Positions 1 to 9,824 of a stretch of 64,000 nucleotides of DNA are shown here, in pieces. This DNA is from Beta vulgaris subsp. vulgaris (taxonomy: Eukaryota > Streptophyta > Magnoliopsida > Caryophyllales > Amaranthaceae). The notes below the pieces were generated by a model. The model searched no databases. It worked only from the letters and a program-made list of their open reading frames with translations, and was not told the DNA's origin. Position 1 is the first letter of the stretch. Each line of letters starts with the position of its first letter. The DNA is taken from NCBI RefSeq assembly GCF_026745355.1, contig NC_079203.1, forward strand, positions 4,521,362 through 4,585,361, written 5' to 3'. A program made the translations under genes and the position numbers.

Positions 1-368
1 GCTAATGATCTCAAACTTGTTCTTTGACATAAAGGTACAGATGAAACATGTTCATGAGTGATTGTGGCTTTCTTCCTTCCACACTTGTGCTTGTTGGTTT
101 TGACGTTTATGAGTAGCCCGCCATCGTGTTGCTTCTTGGCCTTCTTCCATATGGTATAGACTGTCCTTGTGCTGATGTTGAACTTCTCAGCACATAGCTT
201 CTTGGCTCCCCATGGTAGACTTCCCACCACTGTGTGACTTAGAAGCCACTGCTCTACTTTTTGTCGTACCTCATTGTTGAGCCTAGGCCCATGATGTGGG
301 TGAGATACAAATGCTACAAGAACATATGCTTCATCTTCATTGTTAGACCCTTCATACCCTAAGGCCAT
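1..368 (-). CDS. Mariner-like transposase, N-terminal part (cut by window edge)
   Basis: The minus strand is open from an ATG at 366-368 to the left edge, so the C-terminal DDD/E catalytic part lies outside the window. The translation has the layout of plant mariner-like transposase N-termini. A short acidic leader is followed by a helix-turn-helix region (EVRQKVEQWLLSH, then GAKKLCAEKFNIS and TVYTIWKKAKK), a GRKK stretch, and the VPLCQRTSLRSLA segment that closely resembles the conserved IPL-x-R-T-x-RSLA block of this family. In life the protein would bind element ends and cut and paste a Tc1/mariner transposon at TA sites. The frame also stays open upstream of the ATG for some distance, so the true start could be earlier. 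Nothing is broken in the visible part. It could be the source of activity for the Stowaway MITEs here, since Stowaways are mobilised by mariner-like transposases, but that link is only inferred. Confidence 0.85.
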   Translation of the reverse strand, partial: MALGYEGSNNEDEAYVLVAFVSHPHHGPRLNNEVRQKVEQWLLSHTVVGSLPWGAKKLCAEKFNISTRTVYTIWKKAKKQHDGGLLINVKTNKHKCGRKKATITHEHVSSVPLCQRTSLRSL

Positions 369-1056
369 TGATGGCAATGATGCCCAATATTTAACTCTTT
401 TTTTCTCCTCTTTTAAGTCACTTAGTGGTGTGGATACTGTGGAGCACTGTATGGAGTTTTATATACTTAAGTCAGAATTTGTAACTTGGTTGAATTTTTA
501 TTATGAGAGAATTTGAATAGAAAACCCACGTATGAAATTAAAGACGGAAATGAAAATGTAACTTCCCCTCTTTATTTTTGGTTGGCTGTTGTAATTAATG
601 TAATTGTACTTTTTATCTCTGTTTTTAAAATAAAATCATATGTCACTTTCATGCTTTATACACAAAATGGTAAAATAATCAGTCCATTGTACTTGATATC
701 TGCCTTTTTTCCTTTTTCTCTTTATTTTGTAAAATCAGATTCCTCCCATGTGGGGTGAATCTCTCCTTTCCTTATTTTTTGTGCAAGATACCAAGGAGGA
801 AAGATTTAAAAAAAAATACAGAAAGAGTATTCCTTAAATTTTTATGATTATATATGTTTTCTAGTCCTTTTGAGCTTCTCATTAGTATTAGTGAATATTT
901 TTACCATTAATTTGTGATTAAATTTTGTAACGCATACAATAGAATAGTTAAAAGAAGACTTTTGAGTATGTTCACAAGCATTTTAAGACAGACTTAGTTG
1001 CGCTCGTCTTGAAATTTTGGAGACGAAGTCGAAAAGTTTACAAGTCAGGCATACTC
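369..1056. other. AT-rich intergenic stretch
   Basis: No gene or repeat is recognised here. The open frame near 513-758 is low-complexity AT-rich sequence with no family resemblance. The first part may be the non-coding flank of the mariner-like element. Confidence 0.4.
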
Positions 1057-1064
1057 ATTAAAAC

Positions 1065-1735
1065 TAGATCCGGTGATCATTTGCGGGCATGGGCGGATTG
1101 CGGGCAAGGCCTAACCTTAAATTTTTGTCTAACTGACCTAACATGTCTAGTCCAAGCCCTTTTATGCGGGCTTAACTATTTGTTCATGACCCGATCTAAT
1201 AAACGGGTGGGCTTATCCATGGGCTTAACGAGCCTATTGATACTTTTATTTTTTTCAAATATCTATAGTTGATTTCCTTTAATGTTTATAGATTAAAACA
1301 TAATTTTGGTTAAAATAGAAAAAAGTTGATAATGACAACGTAAGATAAAGAGAAAGTTAAAAAATTTCGTAATAAAAATGTTAGAGGTCGACAAATTATT
1401 AACAAATTAAGTTGTAAAGATAATAATAAATATAATTATATGTTATCCAAAGCTATATTAGTGCAAATAAACTATATATTCCAAAAGACAAATCAACACT
1501 AAATTAGTAAGATTAAAAATTTCAATTGCATAGAAAATAGATATTATAATAAACGGGCCGAGCGGGATTGCCCGCGGTATATTTGAGTTTGTCCATATCC
1601 GCCCATTAATATTAGCGGGTTGGGCTTGACCAGCCCATTTAGAAAAAAATTTTCAAAATTTGTTGAGTAAGCCCGCAATTTTAGCGGGTCGGGCTGGAAG
1701 GGCTTAGCGGGTCATCCCGTCCATGAATAGCTCTA
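1065..1735. mobile_element. hAT-type non-autonomous element, 671 bp, 8-bp TSD
   Basis: The exact 8-bp duplication ATTAAAAC flanks it (1057-1064 and 1736-1743). The ends are TAGATCC... and, reverse-complemented, TAGAGCTATTCATGG..., fitting the TAGAG-type hAT terminus. Both subterminal regions are rich in GCGGG/CCCGC motifs (1083-1235 and 1552-1720), as in many plant hAT MITEs, while the middle is AT-rich. It has no transposase. Confidence 0.75.
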
Positions 1736-1869
1736 ATTAAAACCCTAACAGTTAGGGACCACATTAATTAATTTCCCACCAAATGGGTGAGTTGGATAAA
1801 GGGGTGTGTTTCAACGGTGACGTAGTCCAAGCCCTTTTTCTTTTGTTTTTCCTAAATGGATTATACTAA

Positions 1870-2494
1870 GGATTTTTTGGTAAAAACACCCTTATGTTTG
1901 ATCATTTTTAAAACAATCCCCCTTTTGTTTTTTCTTTTGAAATGAACCCCCAAACGTTTTACAAAAATTTTGGTTGCACCCCCAAAACCTAACTTCCGTC
2001 AAATCCAGATGTTTGTGGGGACCACCTATGCTATTATATAACAACCACTTCATCCCCAAATCAGGATATTCCCTCTCTCACAACAGTCATTTTCCGACAC
2101 CCACAAAATGCACCAGTTTCCATGATGACGAGAGAGAGAGTGTTGGATGAGAGAGACTGAAAGAAAAGATGAAAAGGTGTAGATGATGACAAGAGAGAGA
2201 TGCTGAATTTTTGATTGAAGCAAGTGAGAGAGATGAAATCAGAAATGAAGGAATTGAATGAGAGAGATGAAGAGGTTAGTTTTTATTACCAAGGATACAA
2301 ATGGCATTTCATGCAACATTTAGGAGGGAAAATGGAAAAAAGGGCCCCACAAACGTCTGGATTTGACGGAAGTTAGGTTTTGGGGTGCAACCAAAGTTTT
2401 TATAAAACGTTTGGGGGTTCATTTCAAAAAAAAAAACAAAAGGGGGATTGTTTTAAAAATCACCAAACGTAAGGGTGTTTTAACCAAAAAATCC
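1870..2494. mobile_element. Mutator-like MITE with TIRs of about 145 bp
   Basis: The left end GGATTTTTTGGTAAAAACAC and the right end read in reverse match for roughly 145 bp, including CAAACGTTTTA and AACTTCCGTCAAATCCAGA blocks. The flanking 9-mers are TTATACTAA and TACTACTAA (7 of 9 identical), consistent with the 9-bp duplication of Mutator-like elements. The middle (2035-2290) has GA-rich microsatellite and no coding capacity. Confidence 0.75.
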
Positions 2495-2503
2495 TACTAC
2501 TAA

Positions 2504-2895
2504 TGATAAACGTTTAGTTGTCCGCAATTATTTTTGCTACCTTGGGGGGCCGTGCGCGATAGCCCGCGGTCCAACCACTAGTACAAAGAAAAGAGAGGTC
2601 TCATAAAAACAGGCAGATGTACAACAACTTTTCATTTTCTAGATTTTTACCCGTATGTTCTTAATAAATTATATACTTTTATAGATATCTGACATATCCT
2701 TTGAAAAAAAAAAATAATTCAAGTATCCAACAATTTTCATAGTTTCAGTTAGTGACTTTAGTAAAAGGTTCATAATTTTCGTCCATAAAAAAATTGGGGC
2801 ATTGCCTGCTCAAGAACTCCCTAAAACCAGTGAACAATTGAAAGGAGATCACAAATTCACAAGAATTGAAAATATGCTTAATTAAACAATGTCAC
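2504..2895. other. Short intergenic stretch
   Basis: It contains no recognisable gene. A small GC-rich patch lies near 2545-2575. The right end merges into the 3' end of the sulfotransferase transcript. Confidence 0.4.
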
Positions 2896-2901
2896 TTTAT
2901 T
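2896..2901 (-). terminator. Candidate poly(A) signal AATAAA of the sulfotransferase gene
   Basis: AATAAA lies on the minus strand about 215 bp after the sulfotransferase stop codon, a normal 3' UTR distance in plants. It is assigned by motif and position only. Confidence 0.5.
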
Positions 2902-2971
2902 GAGACTTAAAAGCAAAAATAACATTTCACAATACTACAATAATTAGTAGTACAACTACTAGTATAACTTC

Positions 2972-3005
2972 CAACAACAACAACAGCAACAGCAACAGCA
3001 CGCAA

Positions 3006-3048
<43 letters not shown>

Positions 3049-3057
3049 AGCAGCAGC

Positions 3058-3091
<34 letters not shown>

Positions 3092-3113
3092 GTAACAACA
3101 ACAACAGCAACAG
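2972..3113. repeat. CAA/CAG trinucleotide microsatellite in the sulfotransferase 3' UTR
   Basis: About 140 bp of imperfect CAA and CAG triplets (TTG/CTG on the gene strand) begin 3 bp after the TAA stop. On the minus strand it would be transcribed as a UUG/CUG-rich run. Long leucine or valine frames across it are artefacts of the repeat. Confidence 0.9.
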
Positions 3114-3115
3114 TG

Positions 3116-4192
3116 TTACAGGTTGGGTTGATAGTATGTAGAAGAAAAACCAGCCTTACTAACATTTTGTTGCATTTCATCAAATCGCTTAGCCATCAAA
3201 GGAGTCAAGTAATTGATCCAATCTCCAACCTCACCTTTTCGAAACAAAGCTTTGTTTTTAACTAAAGGATCAAGCTTACCACTTTTATTGACCTCCATTT
3301 CCTTCAAACTTTTAAGGCTACAAACTTCTATGATCTCATCTATAATGTTCCCTTTTTCTTCTTCCTCTGAAAATGGATAGCCCACAAATTTAGCCAACTT
3401 TTTCAGATGATATTTTGGGTCATTCTTCAGCCCTTCATATTCTAAAAACAATACCTTTTCTGGGTTTTCTACACTCTTCTTCCAATACCCAATCACATGA
3501 TCATCATAAGGACCAAATGGAAATATCCCCTTACAATATTTATCTAAATGTTCCTCCATCATTTCTATATTTGGTTTAGTATTATCCTTACTTGTTTCAA
3601 ATTCCAAGAAAAAATGCCATAATGAAACAAAAGTGTCTAAAGGATTTCGACAAATATAAACAATTCGAGATTTTGAGGTTTGAATGGATTTTGGCAATGA
3701 TATATATGGTAAGTGGCTAGCGAATATTCTAGGTAACGATACTTCGGTTAAGTGATTTGATTCCGTTTCTGAAAACCCATCGATATAATTCATGCTACGT
3801 ACATTTGGTTGTAGGTTTTCTAGGTTGTTTTTAGTGTTTTGGTTATATTGAAATTCGAGATGGAGGACGAGTTCATGGGGATTTTTAGTGTGGAAAGGGT
3901 GTTGAGAAATATCATTAGATAATTTTTTACGATTGACAATTGTAAAAAGGAGAGATTTTAACCATGTTGTACCAGTTTTGGGTACGCTAGTTAAAATAAT
4001 ATCATTATCATGAGCTTGAAAATGAGTTTGGAATGAGATTACTCCTTTCAAAAGAAGACTTGAACACCAAAAACTTTGGTGAAATTGAATTGGAATACCA
4101 AACCATGTTTGTTTTAGAAGGGAGATGAGTTCAGCTGGCTGTTGCAACTCGTTTTCCATTCGATCTTCATCTTGAGATTTTGAAGCTGCCAT
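3116..4192 (-). CDS. Cytosolic sulfotransferase (SOT family)
   Basis: This enzyme transfers a sulfonate group from PAPS to a hydroxyl of a small acceptor such as a flavonoid, steroid or hormone precursor, in the cytosol; the acceptor cannot be told from sequence. The 358-residue intronless frame is full length for plant SOTs, which usually lack introns. It shows the PAPS 5'-phosphosulfate loop PKTGTTW (71-77), the catalytic His in SHLPY (H160), the 3'-phosphate site CRNPLDTFVS with R182 and S190, and the C-terminal RKGEVGDWINYLT (318-330), where the usual Lys after GDW is Ile. There is no signal peptide or membrane segment. A triplet repeat lies immediately after the stop and a hAT MITE ends 92 bp before the ATG, next to the likely TATA element, so expression may differ between alleles with and without the insertion. 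The family assignment is firm; the substrate is unknown. Confidence 0.95.
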   Translation of the reverse strand: MAASKSQDEDRMENELQQPAELISLLKQTWFGIPIQFHQSFWCSSLLLKGVISFQTHFQAHDNDIILTSVPKTGTTWLKSLLFTIVNRKKLSNDISQHPFHTKNPHELVLHLEFQYNQNTKNNLENLQPNVRSMNYIDGFSETESNHLTEVSLPRIFASHLPYISLPKSIQTSKSRIVYICRNPLDTFVSLWHFFLEFETSKDNTKPNIEMMEEHLDKYCKGIFPFGPYDDHVIGYWKKSVENPEKVLFLEYEGLKNDPKYHLKKLAKFVGYPFSEEEEKGNIIDEIIEVCSLKSLKEMEVNKSGKLDPLVKNKALFRKGEVGDWINYLTPLMAKRFDEMQQNVSKAGFSSTYYQPNL

Positions 4193-4276
4193 TGAGATGA
4201 ACGATATGGGGATTTGTACGTACTACTAATGGAGAATTGGAGATTACTATGAAGACATATGGGCGTGTAATGTGGA

Positions 4277-4284
4277 CTTGTATA
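4277..4284 (-). promoter_or_regulatory. TATA-like element duplicated by a hAT insertion
   Basis: On the gene strand the 8 bases read TATACAAG, about 85-92 bp before the sulfotransferase ATG. They are the target duplication of the hAT MITE, and the second copy is at 4698-4705. The insertion end (TTTA) plus the duplication gives TTTATATAC, so a TATA-like box is kept beside the gene. The promoter role is inferred from position. Confidence 0.4.
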
Positions 4285-4697
4285 TAAAGGTGGCCATGGG
4301 CCGGGCTGGCCCGTGGGCTGCCCGAGCCCGGCCCGTTTTCGGCCCGGCCCGGCCCGAGCCCGCTATGGGCCCGGCCCGGCCCGCTGGCCGTAACATGGGC
4401 CGTGGGCCTTGCACGTTTGGGGATTTTAGATTTCGGCCCGGGCCCGGCACGAGCCCGTGGGCCTTGCAATTTTTTTTTTTTCAAAAACTGTGATTTTTGG
4501 ACCAAGCCCGCGGTGAGCACGAGCCCGGCCCGCCAGGCCCGTGGGCCGGGCCGGGCCATGGACAAGTTTCCCATAATTTCAGCCCGGCCCGGCACGGCAC
4601 GAGTTTCATGGGCCACGGGCCTGGCCCGGCCCGTATTCCACTTCAGCCCGCGGGCCTGGCCCGTGGTCAGGCCCAGCACGGCCCATGGCCAGCTCTA
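4285..4697. mobile_element. hAT-type MITE, 413 bp, 8-bp TSD
   Basis: It has 18-bp terminal inverted repeats TAAAGGTGGCCATGGGCC and TAGAGCTGGCCATGGGCC (two mismatches). The exact duplication CTTGTATA flanks it (4277-4284 and 4698-4705). The interior is dominated by GGCCCG/CGGGCC motifs on both sides, typical of hAT subterminal repeats. Frames of 60-170 residues across it are by-products of GC-rich repeats. It sits directly upstream of the sulfotransferase gene. Confidence 0.9.
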
Positions 4698-4740
4698 CTT
4701 GTATATAGTACTACCAATCTATCACTATATAGCACTATGA

Positions 4741-4932
4741 GCCTGTTTTTTGTTCGACATAGAACAACTGAACTGAACTGAACTGATTGTAACTGAACCG
4801 AACTGATTGCAATTATACTGTACTGAACTGAAATGAATTAAATTATAACTAATAAAAATGATAATTGAAGTTGAACTGAACTGAACTGATTGCAACCAAA
4901 CTGAAGTGAAAATAAGTTAGGGAGAACAGACC
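4741..4932. repeat. ACTGA-pentamer-rich element, copy 1
   Basis: Runs of GAACT/ACTGA pentamers lie between a left end containing GTTCGACATA and a right end AAAATAAGTTAGGGAGAACA. A second copy with the same ends and pentamers occurs at 44082-44212, so this is a dispersed family rather than a chance microsatellite. Its class is not clear. Confidence 0.5.
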
Positions 4933-5227
4933 ATCCCTCTATTTTCTTTATCATTCTCACATTCTTATGCGTGTCTCCCAATCCACCTCTTTGATCTTAA
5001 ACATCTATCATTATATACTAATAAAAATTATAACGATTGAATATATTAATTAACACGAATTAAACAAGACCATATATGACTATAATTTTTTATATAAATT
5101 GAGAAAATTCTGCAAGTACCAAAAGTATCAAGATTTTAATTGACAAAAATTAAAAAAAAAAACAAAAAAAACAAAGAGAGTAACAATTAACATTTACGAG
5201 CTTTGATTGACAAGCTAAGTATACAAC

Positions 5228-5850
5228 CAGGAACCACCACAGTCCACAAACGTCGCTATCTTTTTTTTCTGGCAGGATCGCTATCTTTTATTAGCTCTTC
5301 ATTTGCCATGTTTTATTGTTTATCACGTCAAGTTTTTGGCACTCTAGCTCATTCTGGCAGTTTCCACATGGTCTAAATAGTCTACGTCATTATCATCGAT
5401 TTGAACCTCCAACCATGAACCACCACAGTCCACAAGAGTAATGATATGCCGATATCCGATATGGGCCAATATCATAGTATTTATGTAATTTTTATGATAA
5501 AAGTAATGTTAAAAAATTATAATTTCATTTTTTTTTGGAGCTTATTAGTTGAAATCTTATATCATGTCAGTTAGTTATTAAATCATATATGGACTACATC
5601 TAATCATATCAAGTATCCGATATGGAAAAAGTTGTCTCGTATCGGATATGGGCAAATACTTTCTCCAATCCACAAATATAGATATATTTTTTAGCTCTTC
5701 ATTTGGCATGTTTAATTGTTTATCACGTCAAGTTTTTGTACTTTGTACTGCTTTCGTGCTTTCATATGAATAATTTTTTTTTATAATTGCTACATCGTTT
5801 AGTAGTCTGCGTCAATATCATCGATTTGAACCTCCAACTTCCAAGTTCCA
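5228..5850. repeat. Direct duplication around an AT-rich insert
   Basis: The block AGCTCTTCATTTG.CATGTTT (5294 onward) followed by TTGTTTATCACGTCAAGTTT recurs at 5692 onward, and CATCGATTTGAACCTCCAAC recurs at about 5395 and 5819. The copies have diverged and are separated by a segment rich in CGATATCCGATATGG (5445-5650). This looks like a local segmental duplication; no gene is visible. Confidence 0.5.
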
Positions 5851-5860
5851 AATAGGTTAA

Positions 5861-6935
5861 GGGTGCCTTTTTTTCAACTTATTAACCTTGAAATTATCTG
5901 AACTGAATTTATTGAACATGAACTGCACTTAGTGGAACTTATCAAACCTGATTAGACCCGATTCAATTGATCTTGATTGGAACTTATTGGACCTAATTGA
6001 AACTTATTGATCTGATTGAAACTTATTAGACCTTATTGACCCTGATTGAAACTTATTAGACCTAAATACCTGATTGAAACTTATTTGACCTTATTAGACA
6101 AAAAAATTGACGAGTAATAACATAAATATTACCCCTAACGTAAATACTACCCCTCAAAATTTATTATGATGAAGTAATAATTATTAAAATTCGTCCTTTT
6201 AAAAAATTATTATTATTAATTATCTCTTGTGATAAATAATTTAACAAAAAAATTAATATTTATATATTTGCCTATACTTAACTTTCACCACTAATATATC
6301 TAATAGTCTCGTTTTGATTGTTATTCGTAGCGAAAACATGTTATCTCTAGTAATTTAAAGACGAATTGCAAAATATTGTAATTATAATGATTATTATTGT
6401 TAACCTTATTTGACCATGATTATAATATTTTTTAATAATAATATAATCAGCTAATAGTAATTTGGATAATCAAATAATAGACAATAATACAAGTATAATA
6501 CTATACATTGTGGTACTTTAATAAATAAAAAATTAATAATAACATAATCAACTAATAGTAATATGAATAATAAAATAATAGACAATAATACAAATATTTA
6601 ATAAAATAATAGACAATAATACAAGTATAATACTATATAATCATTGTGGTAATCTAATTAAAATTCTAATAATAACATAATCAGCTAATAATGATATGAA
6701 TAATAAAATAATGGATAATAATACAAATGTTATTGAACATTGACTATTTGGACCTTATTGGACCTGATTAGAACTTATTGGACCTTATTGGACCTGATTA
6801 GAACTTATTGGACCTTATTAGTCCTGATTGAAACTTATTGCACCTGATTGGATCTTATTGGACCTTATTAGACCTGATTGGAACTTATTACCCTGATTGC
6901 AACTTATCTGAACTTATTGGACCTATAACGCATCC
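5861..6935. mobile_element. Putative TIR element with subterminal arrays
   Basis: The ends GGGTGCCTTTTTTTCAACTT and, reversed, AGGATGCGTTATAGG are weakly alike. Both flanks (5875-6110 and 6736-6930) are degenerate arrays of GAACTTATTGGACCTGATTA-like units. The middle (6420-6735) holds three to four AT-rich tandem copies of an AATAATAACATAATC-type unit. No target duplication is clear and no transposase is present. The symmetric layout is the evidence; the class is undetermined. Confidence 0.4.
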
Positions 6936-6998
6936 TAAATGTAGCTTTTACCCTAGATGATTTTGAAACACATCTATATATAGAACATGACTTTAATG

Positions 6999-7244
6999 TA
7001 GAGCTGATCATTTTGACCCGGCCTATTCCGATTTTGGGAAGAATTTTTCGGCCCGCGGCCGGGCCCGACCCGGTTTTTTTTTGCTTTGGACAAGTCAAAA
7101 TTGACTTTTTAGTCTATTTTTTTGGTCCGACCCTAATTGCCCGCTAATTTTGACCCGAAAGAGCGGGCTTTGGGCACAAAAAATTGACCCGGCCCGGCCA
7201 ATGGGAATTTTTTTTTGCCGCGGCCTGACCCATGATCACCTCTA
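6999..7244. mobile_element. hAT-type MITE, 246 bp
   Basis: The termini TAGAGCTGATCAT and TAGAGGTGATCAT are inverted. The flanks CTTTAATG (6991-6998) and CTTTAATT (7245-7252) form a 7-of-8 target duplication. GACCCGGCC/GGCCGGGCC motifs fill both subterminal parts. It has no coding capacity. Confidence 0.85.
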
Positions 7245-7380
7245 CTTTAATTTATGAAATCAAATCTCACTAGGCACTATTTGAATTGGGATGAAGTTTT
7301 CCTTATCATTTTGGTATCCTCCCTCCCCCCCCAATGAGTCTGACCTACAAACTTAACTAGTTAATCTCTACTCCCTCCGT

Positions 7381-7630
7381 TTCATTTTAATCCACACACT
7401 TTGACATTTTACACTATTCACAAATTTCACTTTGACCATCATTTGTGATTTATACGCAGATGAAAATATAGTCATGTGAGATCCTGTTAGATTCACCATA
7501 ACATGTATTTTATTAATATGTATTTTTTATTATTTTTACAAATACAAAAATAAAGATATATGTCCTCAAAGTTTTTGCATTGACATGCGTGAAAAGTGTA
7601 AGTGTGTAAATTAAAATGAAACGGAGGGAG
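7381..7630. mobile_element. Stowaway MITE, 250 bp
   Basis: The inverted ends CTCCCTCCGTTTCATTTTAA lie between TA target duplications (7379-7380 and 7631-7632). The sequence is typical of the Tc1/mariner-derived Stowaway class. Confidence 0.9.
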
Positions 7631-7659
7631 TATTAAGTGAAGAAGGGAGGAAGATAGTG

Positions 7660-8437
7660 TCCCCTATTAAAAAGTCTAATATACCCTTATTGAATTTAAA
7701 CTATTATACTTCCTCCGTTTTTTTAGATGTTACACTTTCTATTTTAGGAAGTTTTAAATTAGATGTTACACTTTTATTTTGGGTAATAACTTCTCTCTAT
7801 CTCTCTCCTATCACATGTTCACATCGGACCCTTTTGTTTTTCACTATATCTCTCTCCTCTCCAAAAATTACCTAGGAGTCCGTGATTTGAAAAGTGTAAC
7901 ATCTAATAAAAAACGGGGGAAGTATGTATTAAATAATCTTTTTTTCCTCTTACTTGCCATATATATTGAACAAGTTAATAATGGAATTGAATTTGAAATT
8001 TAAATTGAATATTAAATTAAGGAGAATGATTTCCTCTTCTTACCTATGTGTGAAAAACTCTATTAAAAAATTGAAATGACAATATAATTTGATTGACACA
8101 ATTAGAAGAAAAATAAAAATTTGAATTTCATATTGATAATTATTCCTATAATATTTCAAAATCTAAACTCTTTTCGATGATTGAACCTGATACACAAATT
8201 TTTCCACTTTATTTGAGCACAAACTTTCTTCTATTGTATATTTCTTTCTCTCGATAATATATTTGAATAATGATGAACAAATAACTAAAAAAATCAATGA
8301 AGCGTTGATTTAAGAAAAATATATTTAAAAGATTAATGTTTATAAATATATTTTCAAATCAGATTTTTTGTTAAATTGATTAATAACTAATTGAGAAAAA
8401 AAAAAGTTAGCTTACACGTGCGTGTAAAAAATGCTAG
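7660..8437. mobile_element. Possible Helitron-like element carrying a Stowaway
   Basis: The right end has a hairpin ACACGTGCGTGT, a short A-rich spacer and CTAG followed by T (8412-8438), the pattern of a Helitron 3' end. A candidate 5' end is TCCCCTATTAAAAAG at 7660, with a similar start at 45265. There is no Rep/helicase gene. The left boundary is a guess. Confidence 0.25.
7709..7922. mobile_element. Stowaway MITE of the AGATGTTACAC family, copy 1
   Basis: The ends CTTCCTCCG...AGATGTTACAC and GTGTAACATCT...GGGGGAAG are inverted, with TA duplications at 7707-7708 and 7923-7924. Two more copies of the same family lie at 58607-58822 and 61901-62113. Confidence 0.9.
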
Positions 8438-8735
8438 TTATATCTGTGTGAGCCGTGAGGTACAGTCCAATAGGGTCTTTCATCTTACCAACTTAAAAAA
8501 AAAATTCGACAAAAGTTGTTGTTGCTGAGTTGTTACTTGGCGGTAGAAGTATGTTTTCCATTCAAGAGATTTATTTTCTACTCTTTATAAAACAAACAAA
8601 AAAAAAGTGTGAAAATTATCTGCAAAAATATTATTTTCCGCTCAACTAAATACTCTTTATATTTCATTAAAAATATTAGATATTATGAGTTGTTTCTCTT
8701 TTTCTTTTTAAAAGAAAGATAGTCATAAAAAAAAA
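8438..8735. other. AT-rich stretch without recognised features
   Basis: I see only A/T runs here between the possible Helitron end and the LINE remnant. Confidence 0.35.
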
Positions 8736-8738
8736 AGA

Positions 8739-9526
8739 TTAAGTGTCTACCACATATGGAGAATGATTCTTTTCAAATCCTAAAGATTCATGATCTGTTA
8801 CATTTTGCAAATGTCTACCAAGCATAAATTGTTTAGTACAACACGGAGGAGGGGTGTGTAAAAAGTAGACATGGTTCACTAATTCTGCATTCTTCCTTGC
8901 CATCTTGGCTACGACATCTACAACTTTGTTCGCTTCCCTTCCTACATGATGTAGCTCAATATCTGTATCTTGTTGCCTTGTTGGAGCAACTCCCTGCATT
9001 TTCGAGTCAAGAACATTAGCTTATTTCTTAGTTGTGACCGGGATGAGATATGTTGATGGCTTTTAGACTATCCGAATCAATGATAGAATTACCCCAACCC
9101 TTGCTTATAATCCATGAGAGCTTGAAGAATTGCTTTAATTTCTGCTTCAAGGGGGGTCTAGAGGAGGATCGGGAGTAGAAGCCTTCTATTTCACAGGCCA
9201 AAGAAGCATTTATTTTGTGAAGAAAAGACCCATCAGTGTTAACTTTGAGATAGTTTCGGGGAGGGGGGTTGCAAAGAGAGGTTCTGGGGCGGGGAGGCTA
9301 CCTTCGGGTAATTCTGGATATAGAACCATTCGGTTGCCGCCCAAGAGATAATTTTGAGGACACGAGAGGGTAGGTTTTCATTTTTGAAGATCCATTTGTT
9401 TCTTCTAAGCCAGATGCTAGATATCAAAGATGATTGTTTCTTCTTCTGCTTCTGTGTTGTTTCTCTCCCACTACTATTTCCAACTAAAACTCTGTATCTA
9501 ATACACTTGAACCCGAAATTACTCAA
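8739..9526 (-). pseudogene. LINE-derived RNase H remnant
   Basis: Minus-strand frames, broken by stops and shifts, match the 3' part of plant L1-type LINE ORF2. First comes the tail of the reverse-transcriptase zinc-binding region (WLRRNKWIFKNE, 9430-9340), then the RNase H core with a VNTDGSF aspartate near 9230 and an EAEIKAIL glutamate near 9130. The last part is HHVGREANKVVDVVAKMA (8945-8890). An intact element would reverse-transcribe its own RNA at the insertion site. This copy lacks the 5' portion and is disrupted, so it is dead. Confidence 0.75.
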
Positions 9527-9530
9527 TCAG

Positions 9531-9824
9531 ATTGACCGTGTTGCAAGGATTATCTGTTAGTAACATTTGAAATGTTTCAAGATAAAGAGAAATTATTACG
9601 TTTGTGCAAAGTTAGACCAACGTAGACGTATTAGATATGAAAATCCTTTTTGTCTTTCAAACTTCATTAATCATCTTCTGATTAGAGTGTAAGCATGTAC
9701 AAAAGCTTTTACAACACATGAACTGACTTCTTATAGCATCAGGAAAGCAAAGCCACACTCGTCATTTTTATACAAGCAAAGACAACAATGACACGCCATT
9801 GTTTTTCAGCAAAAGCTCTGAACT
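9531..9824 (-). other. Thioredoxin 3' UTR and downstream spacer
   Basis: This probably contains the thioredoxin 3' UTR. I see no clear AATAAA on the minus strand, so the transcript end is not placed. Confidence 0.35.

Noticed and set aside
2907..3183. Leucine- and valine-rich frames
   Set aside because: They are translations of the CAA/CAG microsatellite in other frames.
4167..4781. Several overlapping Pro/Gly/Ala/Arg-rich frames on both strands
   Set aside because: They arise from GGCCCG repeats of the hAT MITE and have no domain.
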